Under the pieces are notes generated by a model that saw only the letters and a program-made list of their open reading frames with translations, was not told where the DNA came from and searched no databases. Of a stretch of DNA of 43,392 nt, positions 1 to 8,997 are shown one piece after another; position 1 is the stretch's first letter; each line of letters opens with the position of its first letter. Location of the stretch: NCBI GenBank assembly GCA_024228575.1, contig JAAETH010000852.1, positions 1 to 43,392 on the forward strand, given 5' to 3'. The DNA is from Actinomycetes bacterium. GTDB taxonomy: Bacteria; Actinomycetota; Acidimicrobiia; Acidimicrobiales; Poriferisodalaceae. A program made the position numbers and the translations under genes.

Positions 1-86
1 CTGACGAGCTCACAACCGAGTTCGGACAGGCTCTTCGCCAGGTCGACTATGCCGGTCTTGTCAAAGACCGAAAGTAGTGCACGCAT
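1..86 (-). CDS. purH: Bifunctional purine biosynthesis protein PurH, N-terminal fragment
   Basis: Only the first 28 or so codons are inside the window; the gene continues off the left edge. The peptide begins MRALLSVFDKTGIVDLAKSL, which matches the conserved opening of the IMP cyclohydrolase (MGS-like) domain of PurH. That enzyme performs the last two steps of IMP synthesis (AICAR formylation and ring closure) in the cytoplasm. The ATG at 84-86 is preceded by a GGGAGC ribosome-binding sequence about six bases upstream, which supports this start. The upstream 180 bases separate it from a divergent small gene and hold no further coding sequence that I can support. The identification rests on a short but characteristic stretch. 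Confidence 0.8.
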   Translation of the reverse strand, partial: MRALLSVFDKTGIVDLAKSLSELGCELV

Positions 87-264
87 CAAAAGCTCCCGAG
101 TAGCACCTACTCCATGAACATAGGCGCTGTGCATGCGAGCGGCGCACACGGTTTCAGCGAATGCTCACGCTGGGAGTCGCAGTGAGCCCAAAACCGGCTC
201 CGCTGGGCCGCTGCCCGCGGTTGGAGTAGCGTTCGGGTGACCTGTCAACCCAAAGGGGCTCAAA

Positions 265-648
265 ATGAACCTGAAACCGAGCGCAATCACCATGATGGCC
301 GGTGGCGTACTTCTCTTCGTCTCGACGTTCATCGACTGGGTCGGCGGCGGCCCCTATGGCGCCAACGGTCTGGAGACCGACGCATTTGGGCTCCTCGGCA
401 TCATCGTGCTCCTGGTTGGCCTGGCAGTCGCCGGACTCACCGCAGCCACAACCTTCGGCAACGTGAAACTGCCTGAGGACATCATGGGATTCACTATGGA
501 TCAAGTCGTGATGGAACTCGGAATCATCGCCTTCGTGCCCACCTTCGCATTGCAGTTCGCATCCAATTCCAAATTCGGACTCACGTTGGCGTGGCTGTCG
601 GCGGCCGCGATCGTCGTCGGTTCCGTCCTCAAGCAGAAGGGGAACTGA
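265..648 (+). CDS. Small uncharacterised four-helix membrane protein
   Basis: I do not recognise this 127-residue protein. It shows about four hydrophobic segments (roughly residues 8-25, 41-63, 82-100 and 104-121) with short loops, so it is most likely an integral membrane protein. There is no signal-peptide cleavage motif and no catalytic motif that I can identify. The ATG is preceded by AAAGGGG at a suitable distance. It stands alone, divergent from purH and convergent with sucD, so the neighbours say little about its role. Reading frames on both strands overlap it, but this one alone has a membrane-protein composition and a ribosome-binding site. Confidence 0.65.
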   Translation: MNLKPSAITMMAGGVLLFVSTFIDWVGGGPYGANGLETDAFGLLGIIVLLVGLAVAGLTAATTFGNVKLPEDIMGFTMDQVVMELGIIAFVPTFALQFASNSKFGLTLAWLSAAAIVVGSVLKQKGN

Positions 649-712
649 CCAGAGTTCTGGCGAACACGAATTGGAGCAATCCGTCGGTCGCGATGAGCCG
701 CTCGTCACAAAC

Positions 713-1597
713 TCAGAGAGAAGCGACGATCTCCGCCATCAGGTCGCCGGCCTCGGTCGGGTTCAGACCGACCTTCACACCGGCATCTCCCAGAGCGTCC
801 ATCTTGGCCTGTGCGGTTCCCTTCCCGCCCGAGACGATGGCGCCGGCGTGGCCCATCTTCTTGCCAGGGGGAGCGGTCACACCAGCGATGTAGGAGGAGA
901 CCGGCTTCGACATGTGGTGCTTGATGAACTCGGCTGCTTCTTCTTCGGCCGATCCGCCGATCTCGCCGATCATCATCACAGCCTTGGTCTCGGGGTCGGC
1001 TTCGAAGGCACGTAGGCAATCGATGAACGAGGTGCCCGGAACCGGGTCGCCACCGATGCCGACACAAGTGGTGACGCCGATGTCCTTTTGTTTCAGCTCG
1101 TACAAGGCCTGGTAGGTGAGAGTTCCCGATCGGCTGACGATGCCAACCGGACCACCGGATTTGGCGATGTGGCCGGCGGTGATGCCGATGTTGCACTTCC
1201 CAGGGCTGATGATGCCAGGGCAGTTCGGACCCAGGAGCTGAACGTTCGGAAAGTCGCGCCGGAGCTTGTTGAAGAACCAGGCCTCATCGTGGGCGGGAAC
1301 ACCCTCGGTGATGGCCACTATGAACTCGACACCGCCTTCGGCGGCCTCCATGATGGCGCCCCTCACGCCGGGGGCCGGTATGAAGATGCAGCTTGCCGTG
1401 GCGCCGGTCTCGGCGACCGCGTCGGCAACCGACGCGTAGATCGGGATACCGTCCACATCGGAGCCGGCCTTCTTCGGGTTGGTGCCCGCCACGACCTGGG
1501 TGCCGTATTCGCGGTTCAACATGCCGTAGTAGCGGCCTTGGGAACCGGTGAGGCCCTGGTAGACGACCTTGGTGTTCTCGTCGACGAAGATGCTCAT
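713..1597 (-). CDS. sucD: Succinyl-CoA synthetase (ADP/GDP-forming) subunit alpha
   Basis: This subunit, with SucC, interconverts succinyl-CoA and succinate with substrate-level phosphorylation in the TCA cycle. The 294-residue length is normal. The N-terminal part is a CoA-binding Rossmann fold (GLTGSQGRYY, residues 16-24). The phosphohistidine site is visible as GHAGAIVSGGKGTA with His250, and LGPNCPGII (residues 122-130) is the usual family signature. It lies 13 bases downstream of sucC on the same strand, so the two are probably co-transcribed with stoichiometric expression. No convincing intrinsic terminator is visible in the 64 bases between its stop and the convergent small membrane-protein gene. 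Confidence 0.97.
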   Translation of the reverse strand: MSIFVDENTKVVYQGLTGSQGRYYGMLNREYGTQVVAGTNPKKAGSDVDGIPIYASVADAVAETGATASCIFIPAPGVRGAIMEAAEGGVEFIVAITEGVPAHDEAWFFNKLRRDFPNVQLLGPNCPGIISPGKCNIGITAGHIAKSGGPVGIVSRSGTLTYQALYELKQKDIGVTTCVGIGGDPVPGTSFIDCLRAFEADPETKAVMMIGEIGGSAEEEAAEFIKHHMSKPVSSYIAGVTAPPGKKMGHAGAIVSGGKGTAQAKMDALGDAGVKVGLNPTEAGDLMAEIVASL

Positions 1598-1610
1598 TGG
1601 TCGTCTCTCC

Positions 1611-2750
1611 TCAGCTCGCCAGCTCGACAGCCCGGCGGGCCGCGTCCAGCATCGTGTCTTCCATCTGCAGGGCGTTGCTCAAGTGGGGCTGCAGGATCGC
1701 ACGACCCTCGTCAGCGTTGGTTCCATCGAGACGGATCACGATAGGAGCCTCGATCTGAACCCGGTCCATGGCCTCGACGATGCCATTGGCAACCTCTTCA
1801 CCCCGGGTGATGCCGCCGAAGATATTGATGAAGATCGCCTTGACGTCGGGGTCGTTGTTTATGACCTCGAGCGCTCCGGCCATGACATCGGCATTTGCTC
1901 CGCCACCGATGTCGAGGAAGTTGGCCGCTGCACCGCCGACCTGATTGACGACGTCGACCGTGCTCATTGCCAGACCGGCACCGTTGGCGATGACCCCAAC
2001 CGATCCCTCGAGCCCCACGTACTGGAGGCCCTTCTCGTGGGCCGCGGATTCACGTTCGTCGCGGGGTTGTGTCTCGTCGAACTGTGCGTAGTCGTTGTGA
2101 CGGAACTCGGAGTTGCCGTCGAGGGTGACCTTCGCATCGAGGACATGTACACGTTTGTCGGGTGTGAAGATGAGGGGGTTGATCTCGCACAGATCGGCAT
2201 CGCCCTCGACGTAGGCTCGGTAGAGCTTGACCAGGATGTCGATGGCCCCCTCGGTGGCGTCGGGATTGAGGTTCGCTGCCTCGACCCACGCCCTTGCGGC
2301 CTCTTCGGTCAGCCCATCGACGGGGTCGACCCAGATCTTGGCGATGGCATCGGGATTCTGCTCGGCAACAGCCTCGATCTCGACACCACCCTCGGCCGAC
2401 AACATGCCCAGGTGTTTCTTGGCGGAACGATCGAGTGTGAAGCTGGCGTAGTACTCCTCGGCGATGTCGGAGGCCTTCTCGATCCACACACGTTTGACGA
2501 TGTGGCCCCTGATGTCGAGGCCCAGGATGTTGCCAGCGTGTTCGCGGACATCGTCGACGGTTGCGGCGAATTTGACGCCGCCCGCCTTACCTCGCCCACC
2601 GGTGTGCACCTGGGCCTTGACCATTACGGGCGTCCCTATGCGCTCGGCCGCGCCCACGGCCTCGTCGACCGTGAATGCCACCTCGCCAGGCGAAATGGGC
2701 ATGCCATAGGTCGCGAAGAACTGCTTGCCTTGATATTCGAAGAGATCCAC
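1611..2750 (-). CDS. sucC: Succinyl-CoA synthetase subunit beta
   Basis: The ATP-grasp subunit of succinyl-CoA synthetase has 379 residues, close to the family norm. It opens with MDLFEYQGKQFFATYGMPIS, the typical SucC start. The ATP-grasp nucleotide-binding half follows to about residue 230, and then the C-terminal ligase domain carries NFLDIGGGAN and the GGITRGEEVANGI loop. ATP or GTP preference cannot be decided by eye. It is the first gene of a sucCD pair. The 214-base gap to pcrA contains a possible TAGTAT -10 element about 55 bases before the start codon. Confidence 0.97.
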   Translation of the reverse strand: MDLFEYQGKQFFATYGMPISPGEVAFTVDEAVGAAERIGTPVMVKAQVHTGGRGKAGGVKFAATVDDVREHAGNILGLDIRGHIVKRVWIEKASDIAEEYYASFTLDRSAKKHLGMLSAEGGVEIEAVAEQNPDAIAKIWVDPVDGLTEEAARAWVEAANLNPDATEGAIDILVKLYRAYVEGDADLCEINPLIFTPDKRVHVLDAKVTLDGNSEFRHNDYAQFDETQPRDERESAAHEKGLQYVGLEGSVGVIANGAGLAMSTVDVVNQVGGAAANFLDIGGGANADVMAGALEVINNDPDVKAIFINIFGGITRGEEVANGIVEAMDRVQIEAPIVIRLDGTNADEGRAILQPHLSNALQMEDTMLDAARRAVELAS

Positions 2751-2803
2751 TCGGCCACTCCAGGTCGATTCCGGCGCACACCGATCGCGCCAACAGCAAG
2801 GCC

Positions 2804-2809
2804 ATACTA
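2804..2809 (-). promoter_or_regulatory. Possible -10 element of the sucCD promoter
   Basis: TAGTAT on the minus strand fits the actinobacterial TANNNT -10 pattern and sits in the 214-base gap upstream of sucC. No good -35 hexamer lies at 17 bp; the nearest TTG-type hexamer (TTGATC) is 20 bp away, so this is weak. Confidence 0.25.
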
Positions 2810-2964
2810 GGCGGGTCGCGAGGCCAGCAGATCAACCCGAGCTCTCCGAGCGGAACTGACGGTTCACCTCCGGTCGAATGTGCGACGAGTTCGGCGCCTC
2901 TATCGACCTCGCAGAGACCGTGGTCGAGGCTGCCGAACCTGCCTCAACGAACCACCCGACGAGC

Positions 2965-5247
2965 TCAGATCTTCTCGAGCGGGGCCCACCCGAGCAACAG
3001 GCGCTTCTCGCCCACGTCGGAGAAGCGAGCGACGACCTCGGCGTTCTCGCCTGTGCCGATGACGTCGAGCACCACACCTTCGCCGTACTTCGTGTGACGC
3101 ACATCGTCGCCGGGCTTGAGCGAGGGACCCGAGGTTTGACCGGTGTCGGCACCGGCTTGTATGGCTCGTTCGACGACCCGCTCCTTCGCCTGTTCGCGAC
3201 GTTGAGCCCTTCGGCCTTCCTGACGGTCGGACAGAGACAGCCGCCGGCCCGAACCGATCGGAGCAGAGAAGTCTGGGTCGTCGTCGAGCCCGTCGAGAGC
3301 CCTCAACGAGGGGCGGCCACCTCGCCTTCGAGGGCCCGAAGATCGGTCGTCGATGAGCTCTGCGGGAATCTCGTCTATGAATCGGCTTGGAGGGTTGTAC
3401 TGGGTCGAGCCATACATGGTTCGGCTCCAGGCATTGGTCATGTAGAGGCGTTCCTGACCCCGGGTGATGCCGACGTAGCAGAGCCTGCGCTCCTCCTCGA
3501 GCTCGTCGGGTTCGCCCAGTGATCTCAGGTGGGGGAAGACGCCGTCCTCGAGCCCCATGATGAACACGGTCGGGAACTCGAGCCCCTTCGCGGAGTGCAG
3601 CGTCATGATGATTACCTGCGACTCGTCGCCGTCGAGATCGTCGGTGTCGGCAACCAACGAGACCTGTTCGAGGAATTCGGCGATGTCCTCGTGTTCGTAG
3701 GCGCTGCCGAGCAATTCGGCCAGGTTCTCGAGACGGCCTTCGGCCTCGATCGACCGCTCCGCTCTGAGCTCGTCGAGGTAACCCGAGCGCTCGAGCGCCG
3801 ACTCGAGGATGGCCGAAGGGCCCTCCTCGACCATCTCGGTGAGCGAATCGATCATCTCGATGAACGTGACGATACCTTTGGCCGCCCTCCCGGAAACGCC
3901 GGCCTTTTCCCAGTCGCGAAGTGCGTCGAGAAAGGTGACACCGTTTGTAGTCGCCCAGGCATCGACCTTGGCAATACTCGAGTCGCCAACACCCCTCTTG
4001 GGTGTGTTGACAATGCGCTTCAGCGACACCTCGTCGGCAGGGTTGGCCACCGCACGCAGATAGGCGAGAGCATCCTTGACCTCGCGACGGTCATAGAACC
4101 GGGTTCCGCCAACGACCTTGTAGGGAATGCCGAGCTTGACCAGATGTTCCTCGAGCACACGGCTCTGGGCGTTGGTGCGAAAGAAGACGGCAACATCGCT
4201 CCATCGAATGTCGCCATGACTGTGCAGGCGAGTGATCTCGCCGGCCACCCACGCGGCCTCGTCCGACTCGTCGTCGCCCTGGAACCGGACGATCCTGTCT
4301 CCGCTGTTCTTGTCGGTCCAGAGATCCTTGGGTTTGCGGCTGGCGTTTTTTGCGATGACAGCGTTCGCCGCATCGAGAATGGTCTGTGTCGATCGATAGT
4401 TCTGGTCGAGAACGATGACGGTCGAGTCGGGGAACGCGTGCTCGAACTCGAGAATGTTGCGAATATCTGCGCCGCGAAACCGGTAGATCGACTGGTCACT
4501 GTCGCCCACCACACAGATGTTCTTGTGGGCAGCGGCCAGCATGAGCACGATCTCGTTCTGGGCCTTGTTGGTGTCCTGGTACTCGTCGACCATGACGTGC
4601 CCGAACCGCTGCTGGTAGTGGTTCAAGACATCGGGTGCAGCCACGAACAGTTCGACCGTGACCGTCAACAGATCGTCGAAGTCCATGGCGCCGGCCTTCA
4701 GCAGCCTGCCCTGATAGTCGACGTAGACGTCGCCGATCTTGCGCTCGAAGATGGTGGCGGCGCAATCGCGGTACTGCTCGGCGCTGATCAGTTCGTTCTT
4801 GGCCGTCGATATGTGGCCGTGAACCGTGCGTGGTGGGAACTTCTTTGGATCGATGCCAAGATCGCGCAACACGTAGCCGGTGAGCCGAACCGCGTCGGAT
4901 TGATCGTAGATGCTGAACGACGACGGATAGCCGAGAACCGACGCATCTCGCCGCAAGATCCGCACACACGCGCTGTGGAACGTCGAAACCCACATCTTCT
5001 CGGCCACAGGTCCGACGAGACCTCCGATACGCGACCGCATCTCGTCTGCGGCCTTGTTCGTGAAAGTGATCGCGAGGATCTCGAAGGGTGAAGCTCCCTG
5101 CTCTATGAGGTGGGCGATTCGATGGGTGAGAACGCGCGTCTTGCCCGAACCGGCGCCCGCGACGACGAGCAGCGGGCCCTGCTCGTGAAGTACGGCGTCG
5201 TACTGGGCTGGATTGAGTCCGTCGAGGATGGGCGCTGGAGAAGCCAT
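2965..5247 (-). CDS. pcrA: ATP-dependent DNA helicase, UvrD/PcrA type
   Basis: A superfamily 1A 3'-5' helicase of 760 residues, acting in nucleotide-excision repair, replication restart and removal of RecA or RNA polymerase from DNA. The helicase motifs appear in order: Walker [17 protein letters not shown] near residue 30, [14 protein letters not shown] (motif II), [19 protein letters not shown] (motif III region), [10 protein letters not shown] (motif IV), [20 protein letters not shown] (motif V) and [13 protein letters not shown] (motif VI). After about residue 700 there is the short C-terminal domain typical of PcrA ([14 protein letters not shown]), which in relatives contacts RNA polymerase. 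The start ATG is only nine bases from a TAGTCT -10-like element, so the mRNA may be nearly leaderless. It is divergent from the Pat-like gene. PcrA is more likely than UvrD1 paralogues, but paralogues cannot be separated here. Confidence 0.95.
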   Translation of the reverse strand: MASPAPILDGLNPAQYDAVLHEQGPLLVVAGAGSGKTRVLTHRIAHLIEQGASPFEILAITFTNKAADEMRSRIGGLVGPVAEKMWVSTFHSACVRILRRDASVLGYPSSFSIYDQSDAVRLTGYVLRDLGIDPKKFPPRTVHGHISTAKNELISAEQYRDCAATIFERKIGDVYVDYQGRLLKAGAMDFDDLLTVTVELFVAAPDVLNHYQQRFGHVMVDEYQDTNKAQNEIVLMLAAAHKNICVVGDSDQSIYRFRGADIRNILEFEHAFPDSTVIVLDQNYRSTQTILDAANAVIAKNASRKPKDLWTDKNSGDRIVRFQGDDESDEAAWVAGEITRLHSHGDIRWSDVAVFFRTNAQSRVLEEHLVKLGIPYKVVGGTRFYDRREVKDALAYLRAVANPADEVSLKRIVNTPKRGVGDSSIAKVDAWATTNGVTFLDALRDWEKAGVSGRAAKGIVTFIEMIDSLTEMVEEGPSAILESALERSGYLDELRAERSIEAEGRLENLAELLGSAYEHEDIAEFLEQVSLVADTDDLDGDESQVIIMTLHSAKGLEFPTVFIMGLEDGVFPHLRSLGEPDELEEERRLCYVGITRGQERLYMTNAWSRTMYGSTQYNPPSRFIDEIPAELIDDRSSGPRRRGGRPSLRALDGLDDDPDFSAPIGSGRRLSLSDRQEGRRAQRREQAKERVVERAIQAGADTGQTSGPSLKPGDDVRHTKYGEGVVLDVIGTGENAEVVARFSDVGEKRLLLGWAPLEKI

Positions 5248-5301
5248 GTCCGTCCGAGACTAGCCAGAGGGTGAGACCGCCGAGTTCAGTAGCCTGATGA
5301 T
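5248..5301. promoter_or_regulatory. Divergent promoter region of pcrA and the Pat-like gene
   Basis: This 54-base gap has to hold the promoters of both divergent genes. On the plus strand TAGCCT (5290-5295) lies six bases before the ATG at 5302, the spacing expected for a leaderless mRNA. On the minus strand TAGTCT (5257-5262) lies nine bases before the pcrA ATG. Neither has a good -35 hexamer, which is common for this kind of promoter. The assignment is by pattern only. Confidence 0.4.
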
Positions 5302-6309
5302 ATGGGTGAGAAGGCCTCGCCACCCGAGTGGTACAGACACACGCTGGATCTCGACGCGGCACGATCACTCGTCGAGATCGAGTACAAACCCGGCGAGGTG
5401 ATGATGGCAGCGGCATCGCCCGGTGACGAATTCCTCATCATCGTCGACGGACAATGCCGAATCGTCGAACGCCAGACCGTTTCGGGCGTTCATCACCCAC
5501 TTGGCGTCGACGGTCCCGAGATCGCGCGGGTCGGGCCGTACGCACTCGTAGGAGAGATCGGTCTGCTGAGCCGAAACGTCCACCGTCACGACGTCATCGC
5601 CCTGGGGCAGGTCACCGCCCTTCGCGGAGATGCCGAGACATTTGCAGAACTACTGGAAGATCACACTCTCGCCGAGATGATCGGCTCGACCGCTGCTCGC
5701 CGATTGGCAGAGCAGGTCGTTCCAATTGTGGCCACAACACGGATGGGTCGCAGCACGATGTTGCGGCCGATGCTGCCGATCGACAGGCCCGACTACATCC
5801 AGAAACTCGCCACCGCGTCGGCCGAGACGATACTGAACCGCTTCTTCTCACGCGCCCGGCCAACGCCGCGAGTCGTCGAAAGGTTGCTCAACATCGATTT
5901 CGTGCACCAGTTCGTCTGGGTGGCGGTAGACCCCGACAACCCGACGACGACCTGGGGCGAGGGCCGCTACGTCATCGATCAACGCCACGAGAGCACCGTC
6001 GAGTTGGCACTGGCAGTCGACGAGGGCCAGCGCGGTGCCGGCCTCGGCTACCTGCTGGGTGGAGCGGTCGCGGCGTCGGCTGCCGCTGTCGGCTTCGAGA
6101 AGCTCAGCGTCTATGTGTTGTCCGAAAATGTGGCGATGAGGAAGGTGCTCGACCAGATCGATGCCCATTGGCGCCGATTCGAACCAGGGGTCGTTACCAC
6201 GACGGTGGCACCTGGAGACCTTGCCGAGGCGCTGGTGCCCGAGTTGATCGAGCCGATAGACCTGGCCACCCACGACCTGATCCACGCCGCGGAAGTCGCA
6301 TTGTCGTAG
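5302..6309 (+). CDS. Cyclic-nucleotide-binding GNAT acetyltransferase, Pat-like protein lysine acetyltransferase
   Basis: This 335-residue protein joins an N-terminal cNMP-binding beta-barrel (about residues 15-140) to a C-terminal GNAT domain (about 150-300). That is the architecture and length of mycobacterial Pat (Rv0998/MSMEG_5458), which acetylates acyl-CoA synthetases and other proteins in response to cAMP. The phosphate-binding cassette reads GEIGLL (84-89) followed by Arg95. The GNAT acetyl-CoA loop is QRGAGLG (243-249). Glu234 in STVELALAV lines up by eye with the catalytic glutamate I recall for the mycobacterial enzyme. NIDFVHQFVWVAVD (197-210) also resembles Pat. The residues after Arg95 are His-Asp instead of the small residues usual at this point, so ligand choice is uncertain. 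It may be translated leaderless from the ATG. The acetylation targets are unknown, and no acyl-CoA synthetase gene is adjacent. Confidence 0.82.
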   Translation: MGEKASPPEWYRHTLDLDAARSLVEIEYKPGEVMMAAASPGDEFLIIVDGQCRIVERQTVSGVHHPLGVDGPEIARVGPYALVGEIGLLSRNVHRHDVIALGQVTALRGDAETFAELLEDHTLAEMIGSTAARRLAEQVVPIVATTRMGRSTMLRPMLPIDRPDYIQKLATASAETILNRFFSRARPTPRVVERLLNIDFVHQFVWVAVDPDNPTTTWGEGRYVIDQRHESTVELALAVDEGQRGAGLGYLLGGAVAASAAAVGFEKLSVYVLSENVAMRKVLDQIDAHWRRFEPGVVTTTVAPGDLAEALVPELIEPIDLATHDLIHAAEVALS

Positions 6310-6399
6310 AGGCCGGCGGGTGGGTGCGCTGCGCGGTGTCAGGGGCTATCGCCCAATCCTGTTTGTGGTACCTCAAGGTCACAACGGCAGTGGCGGCAC

Positions 6400-6405
6400 T
6401 ATCGT
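6400..6405 (+). promoter_or_regulatory. Probable -10 element of a leaderless start for the LLM oxidoreductase gene
   Basis: TATCGT ends seven bases before the GTG start codon at 6413. The same hexamer is the -10 of the much stronger groES promoter in this window. No clear Shine-Dalgarno sequence lies between it and the GTG, consistent with a leaderless mRNA. The -35 region is poor. Confidence 0.4.
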
Positions 6406-6412
6406 CGCCTGG

Positions 6413-7351
6413 GTGACAGACAACCACCCGTTTCGATTTGGGATTCAGGCCAGCAGGGCAACCTCACTCTCCGAATGGACCGAAATTGCTCGCAAGGTCG
6501 AAGACCTGGGCTACTCGACCCTGACGATGGCCGACCACTTCGACGATCACCTGGCGATCGGACCTGCCCTGGCCACGGCCGCCGCGGCAACCAGCCACCT
6601 GCGCCTGGGCACGGTTGTGTTCTGCAACGACTTCCGCCATCCGGCCATGCTCGCCAAGGAGGTCGCCACACTCGACCTGCTGTCGGAGGGAAGGATCGAG
6701 TTCGGTCTCGGGGCGGGGTGGATGACCGCTGACTACGAGGGCACAGGTCTCACCCTCGACAGGCCCGGAGTACGAATCGAACGCATGCTCGAATCACTCG
6801 AAATCTGCCGCGGCCTATTTGGCTCCGACCCCGTGAACTTCGAAGGAGACCACTACACGATCACGGATCTCACCGGATCTCCACAACCGGTACAGCCCGG
6901 TGGTCCACCAATTCTCATCGGCGGCGGCGGCCCGCGAATGTTGCGCTTGGCCGGACGCCATGCAGACATCGTCGGTATCAACTTCAACCTCAACCCAGGG
7001 GTCTTCAGCCCTGACTTGGGCGTCGACGCGGTTCCCGAACGAGCAGATCAGAAGATCGCATGGGTCAAGGAGGGCGCAAGTGACCGCTGGGGAGACCTGG
7101 AGGTTCAGGTACGTATCCACCTCGCTGTCATCACCGACGACAGGGAGGGAACCGCTGCGGCCCTGGGCCCGACCTTCGGGCTGACGGTCGACGAAGCCCT
7201 CGGGACACCGTTCGCCCTCGTCGGCACAGCAGAACAGATCGCCGACGATCTGATCGCCCGGCGCGAACGATGGGGAATCAGTTATGTGACCGTCGGACTC
7301 GAATCCCTCGACGACTTCGCACCGGTTGTCGACCTGATTTCGGGCCGCTGA
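6413..7351 (+). CDS. LLM-class flavin/F420-dependent oxidoreductase
   Basis: A 312-residue luciferase-like TIM-barrel oxidoreductase. The start [20 protein letters not shown], the [14 protein letters not shown] segment and the [17 protein letters not shown] loop are typical of the actinobacterial F420-dependent subfamily often named after MSMEG_2516. The substrate of that group is unknown. The GTG at 6413 is chosen because residues upstream of it in the frame are not conserved in character and a TATCGT -10 lies seven bases before it. Its TGA overlaps the ATG of the following Nudix gene by one base (TGATG), so the two are translationally linked. F420 use is inferred from family membership, since the coenzyme cannot be read from sequence with certainty. 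Confidence 0.85.
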   Translation: MTDNHPFRFGIQASRATSLSEWTEIARKVEDLGYSTLTMADHFDDHLAIGPALATAAAATSHLRLGTVVFCNDFRHPAMLAKEVATLDLLSEGRIEFGLGAGWMTADYEGTGLTLDRPGVRIERMLESLEICRGLFGSDPVNFEGDHYTITDLTGSPQPVQPGGPPILIGGGGPRMLRLAGRHADIVGINFNLNPGVFSPDLGVDAVPERADQKIAWVKEGASDRWGDLEVQVRIHLAVITDDREGTAAALGPTFGLTVDEALGTPFALVGTAEQIADDLIARRERWGISYVTVGLESLDDFAPVVDLISGR

Positions 7352-7857
7352 TGAACCGACTACCCCACTGCCCCATGTGTGGTGAACACGTCGATCTCGA
7401 GGTTCCGGGTACGTGCCCGGCATGTCTTGCCCCCCACTTCAGGAACGCTCGGCCGACAGCGGGTGGGCTGGTGGTGGACAACGGTCGGATCCTTCTCCTC
7501 TGCAGGGCTATCGATCCATACCTCGGCCACTGGGACATCCCTGGTGGATTCTGTGACGGCGCCGAGCTGCCCGCAGACGCGGCCGTACGCGAACTCTTCG
7601 AGGAGACGGGCATCAGGTCGACCGCTGGTTCGATGATCGCCATGGCTCTCGACGAGTACGAGATGGCCGGTGTCGAGTTCGACACCCTGAACACCTACTT
7701 CGAACTGATCCCCGAGTCGACCACCATCACCCTCGACCTGGATGAGAACTCCGAAGCGGGGTGGTTTGCCCCCGACGAGATTCCGTGGCACCAGCTGGCG
7801 TTTCCAAACCACCAAACCCAGATACTGGAGACCTGGGCCCGCCTTCAGGTTGTGTAG
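7351..7857 (+). CDS. Nudix hydrolase with N-terminal zinc ribbon
   Basis: A 168-residue Nudix hydrolase. The N-terminus has a zinc-ribbon-like set of cysteines (C7, C10, C22, C25; CPMC and CPAC). The Nudix box is complete, running from [10 protein letters not shown] to [11 protein letters not shown] with the metal-binding REXXEE glutamates. Relatives with this layout hydrolyse nucleoside-diphosphate derivatives such as ADP-ribose or NADH; the substrate here is not determinable. The ATG at 7351 is chosen because it overlaps the previous stop codon and because the zinc ribbon begins just after it. The 3' end overlaps the convergent argJ end by 13 bases, so antisense pairing of the two mRNA tails is likely. 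Confidence 0.88.
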   Translation: MNRLPHCPMCGEHVDLEVPGTCPACLAPHFRNARPTAGGLVVDNGRILLLCRAIDPYLGHWDIPGGFCDGAELPADAAVRELFEETGIRSTAGSMIAMALDEYEMAGVEFDTLNTYFELIPESTTITLDLDENSEAGWFAPDEIPWHQLAFPNHQTQILETWARLQVV

Positions 7858-8993
7858 TCGGCGTTGATCCTGATGTAGCCATCGGTCAGATCACACCCAA
7901 AGACGGTGAACTCCCCGCCTGCGACACCGAGGGACACGTGGATGAGCACCTCGGGGCCCGCGAGATATTCCGAGAGCGCTGCAAGCTCGAGGTCGCCGGG
8001 CAGGCGCGGATAGACCTCCTCGGTGCCAAAACGAATGACGACGTTGTCCTGTTCGATATCGGTCTCGTCCGAACATTTCCCGATGGCCATGGCGACGCGA
8101 CCCCAATTCGGGTCGGCTCCATGGACGGCCGTCTTCACCAGCGGCGAATTGACGATTGCCTTCCCGACACGTTTGGCCTGCGCGTTGTCGCGCGCTCCGT
8201 CGACCTTCACCACGATGAGCGTCTCGGCACCCTCACCATCGGCCGCGATCTGTCGAGTGAGATCGAGGGCGACAATCCCGAGAGCCTGCTCGAGCAGAGC
8301 CGAGTCGACCGGTCCCGCAGCCCCCGACGCCATGACAACCGCTGTGTCGCTGGTCGAGGTGTCAGTGTCGACGCTGACCGCGTTGAACGTCTTGTCGACG
8401 ACCCGGCGCCACATCGGATCGAGGTCTGAGCTGGCGATCTCGGCATCGGTCGCGACCACGGTGATCATCGTCGCCATGTCGGGCTCGATCATCCCAACAC
8501 CCTTGGCGATGCCCACAACCGAAGCCGGCCCGGCACTGGCGGATGCGGTCTTTGGGTGTGTGTCGGTGGTCATGATGGCTGCGGCCGCGTCGGCAACCTC
8601 GGCGTTGGCGTCGGTCCAGCTCTGGGTCGCAAACCAGGTCCTGACCCTGTCCATCGGCAGAAGCCGGCCGATGACACCGGTCGCCGCGACCAGGATGTCG
8701 CGATCATCACAACCGACCAGCGATGATGTGAGACCGGCCATCTCCCTTGCATTGGCGAGGCCCTCCGGGCCGGTGGCCACATTTGCGTTGCGGGCCACGA
8801 TCACCATCGCTTGGGCCGTCCCGTCCGCTCCGTGTTCGCGTGACACGACGATGCTCGGGCCAGCGAAGAGGCTCCTGGTGTAGAGGCCAGACGTCGGAAC
8901 CGGACGATCTGTCGCAATGATAAGAACGTCGGGCTTGTCGTCCTTGATGCCGATGTTGCCCGTGTGTGCGCTGAATCCCTGGGGAAACTCCAT
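7845..8993 (-). CDS. argJ: Arginine biosynthesis bifunctional protein ArgJ (ornithine acetyltransferase)
   Basis: ArgJ transfers the acetyl group of N-acetylornithine to glutamate, and in bifunctional forms also uses acetyl-CoA, recycling the acetyl group in arginine synthesis. The 382-residue precursor self-cleaves before a threonine nucleophile. This is visible as [13 protein letters not shown] with Thr175, giving alpha and beta chains. [17 protein letters not shown] near residue 290 is the other family signature. Unusually, no other arg gene is adjacent; it lies four bases downstream of guaA on the same strand, so it is probably co-transcribed with it. Whether it is mono- or bifunctional cannot be read. 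Confidence 0.95.
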   Translation of the reverse strand: MEFPQGFSAHTGNIGIKDDKPDVLIIATDRPVPTSGLYTRSLFAGPSIVVSREHGADGTAQAMVIVARNANVATGPEGLANAREMAGLTSSLVGCDDRDILVAATGVIGRLLPMDRVRTWFATQSWTDANAEVADAAAAIMTTDTHPKTASASAGPASVVGIAKGVGMIEPDMATMITVVATDAEIASSDLDPMWRRVVDKTFNAVSVDTDTSTSDTAVVMASGAAGPVDSALLEQALGIVALDLTRQIAADGEGAETLIVVKVDGARDNAQAKRVGKAIVNSPLVKTAVHGADPNWGRVAMAIGKCSDETDIEQDNVVIRFGTEEVYPRLPGDLELAALSEYLAGPEVLIHVSLGVAGGEFTVFGCDLTDGYIRINADYTT

Positions 8994-8997
8994 CAGA

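Noticed and set aside
649-712. CCAGAGTTCTGG after the small membrane-protein gene as a terminator
   Set aside because: The stem is only five pairs with a two-base loop and no T-run follows.
1569-2810. A 413-codon plus-strand frame opposite sucC
   Set aside because: Antisense shadow of sucC; the minus strand encodes the full succinyl-CoA synthetase beta subunit with its motifs.
3529-5091. A 520-codon open frame on the plus strand opposite pcrA
   Set aside because: It is the antisense shadow of a clear UvrD/PcrA gene with all helicase motifs. It has no ribosome-binding site and no recognisable protein character; long antisense frames are expected in G+C-rich DNA.
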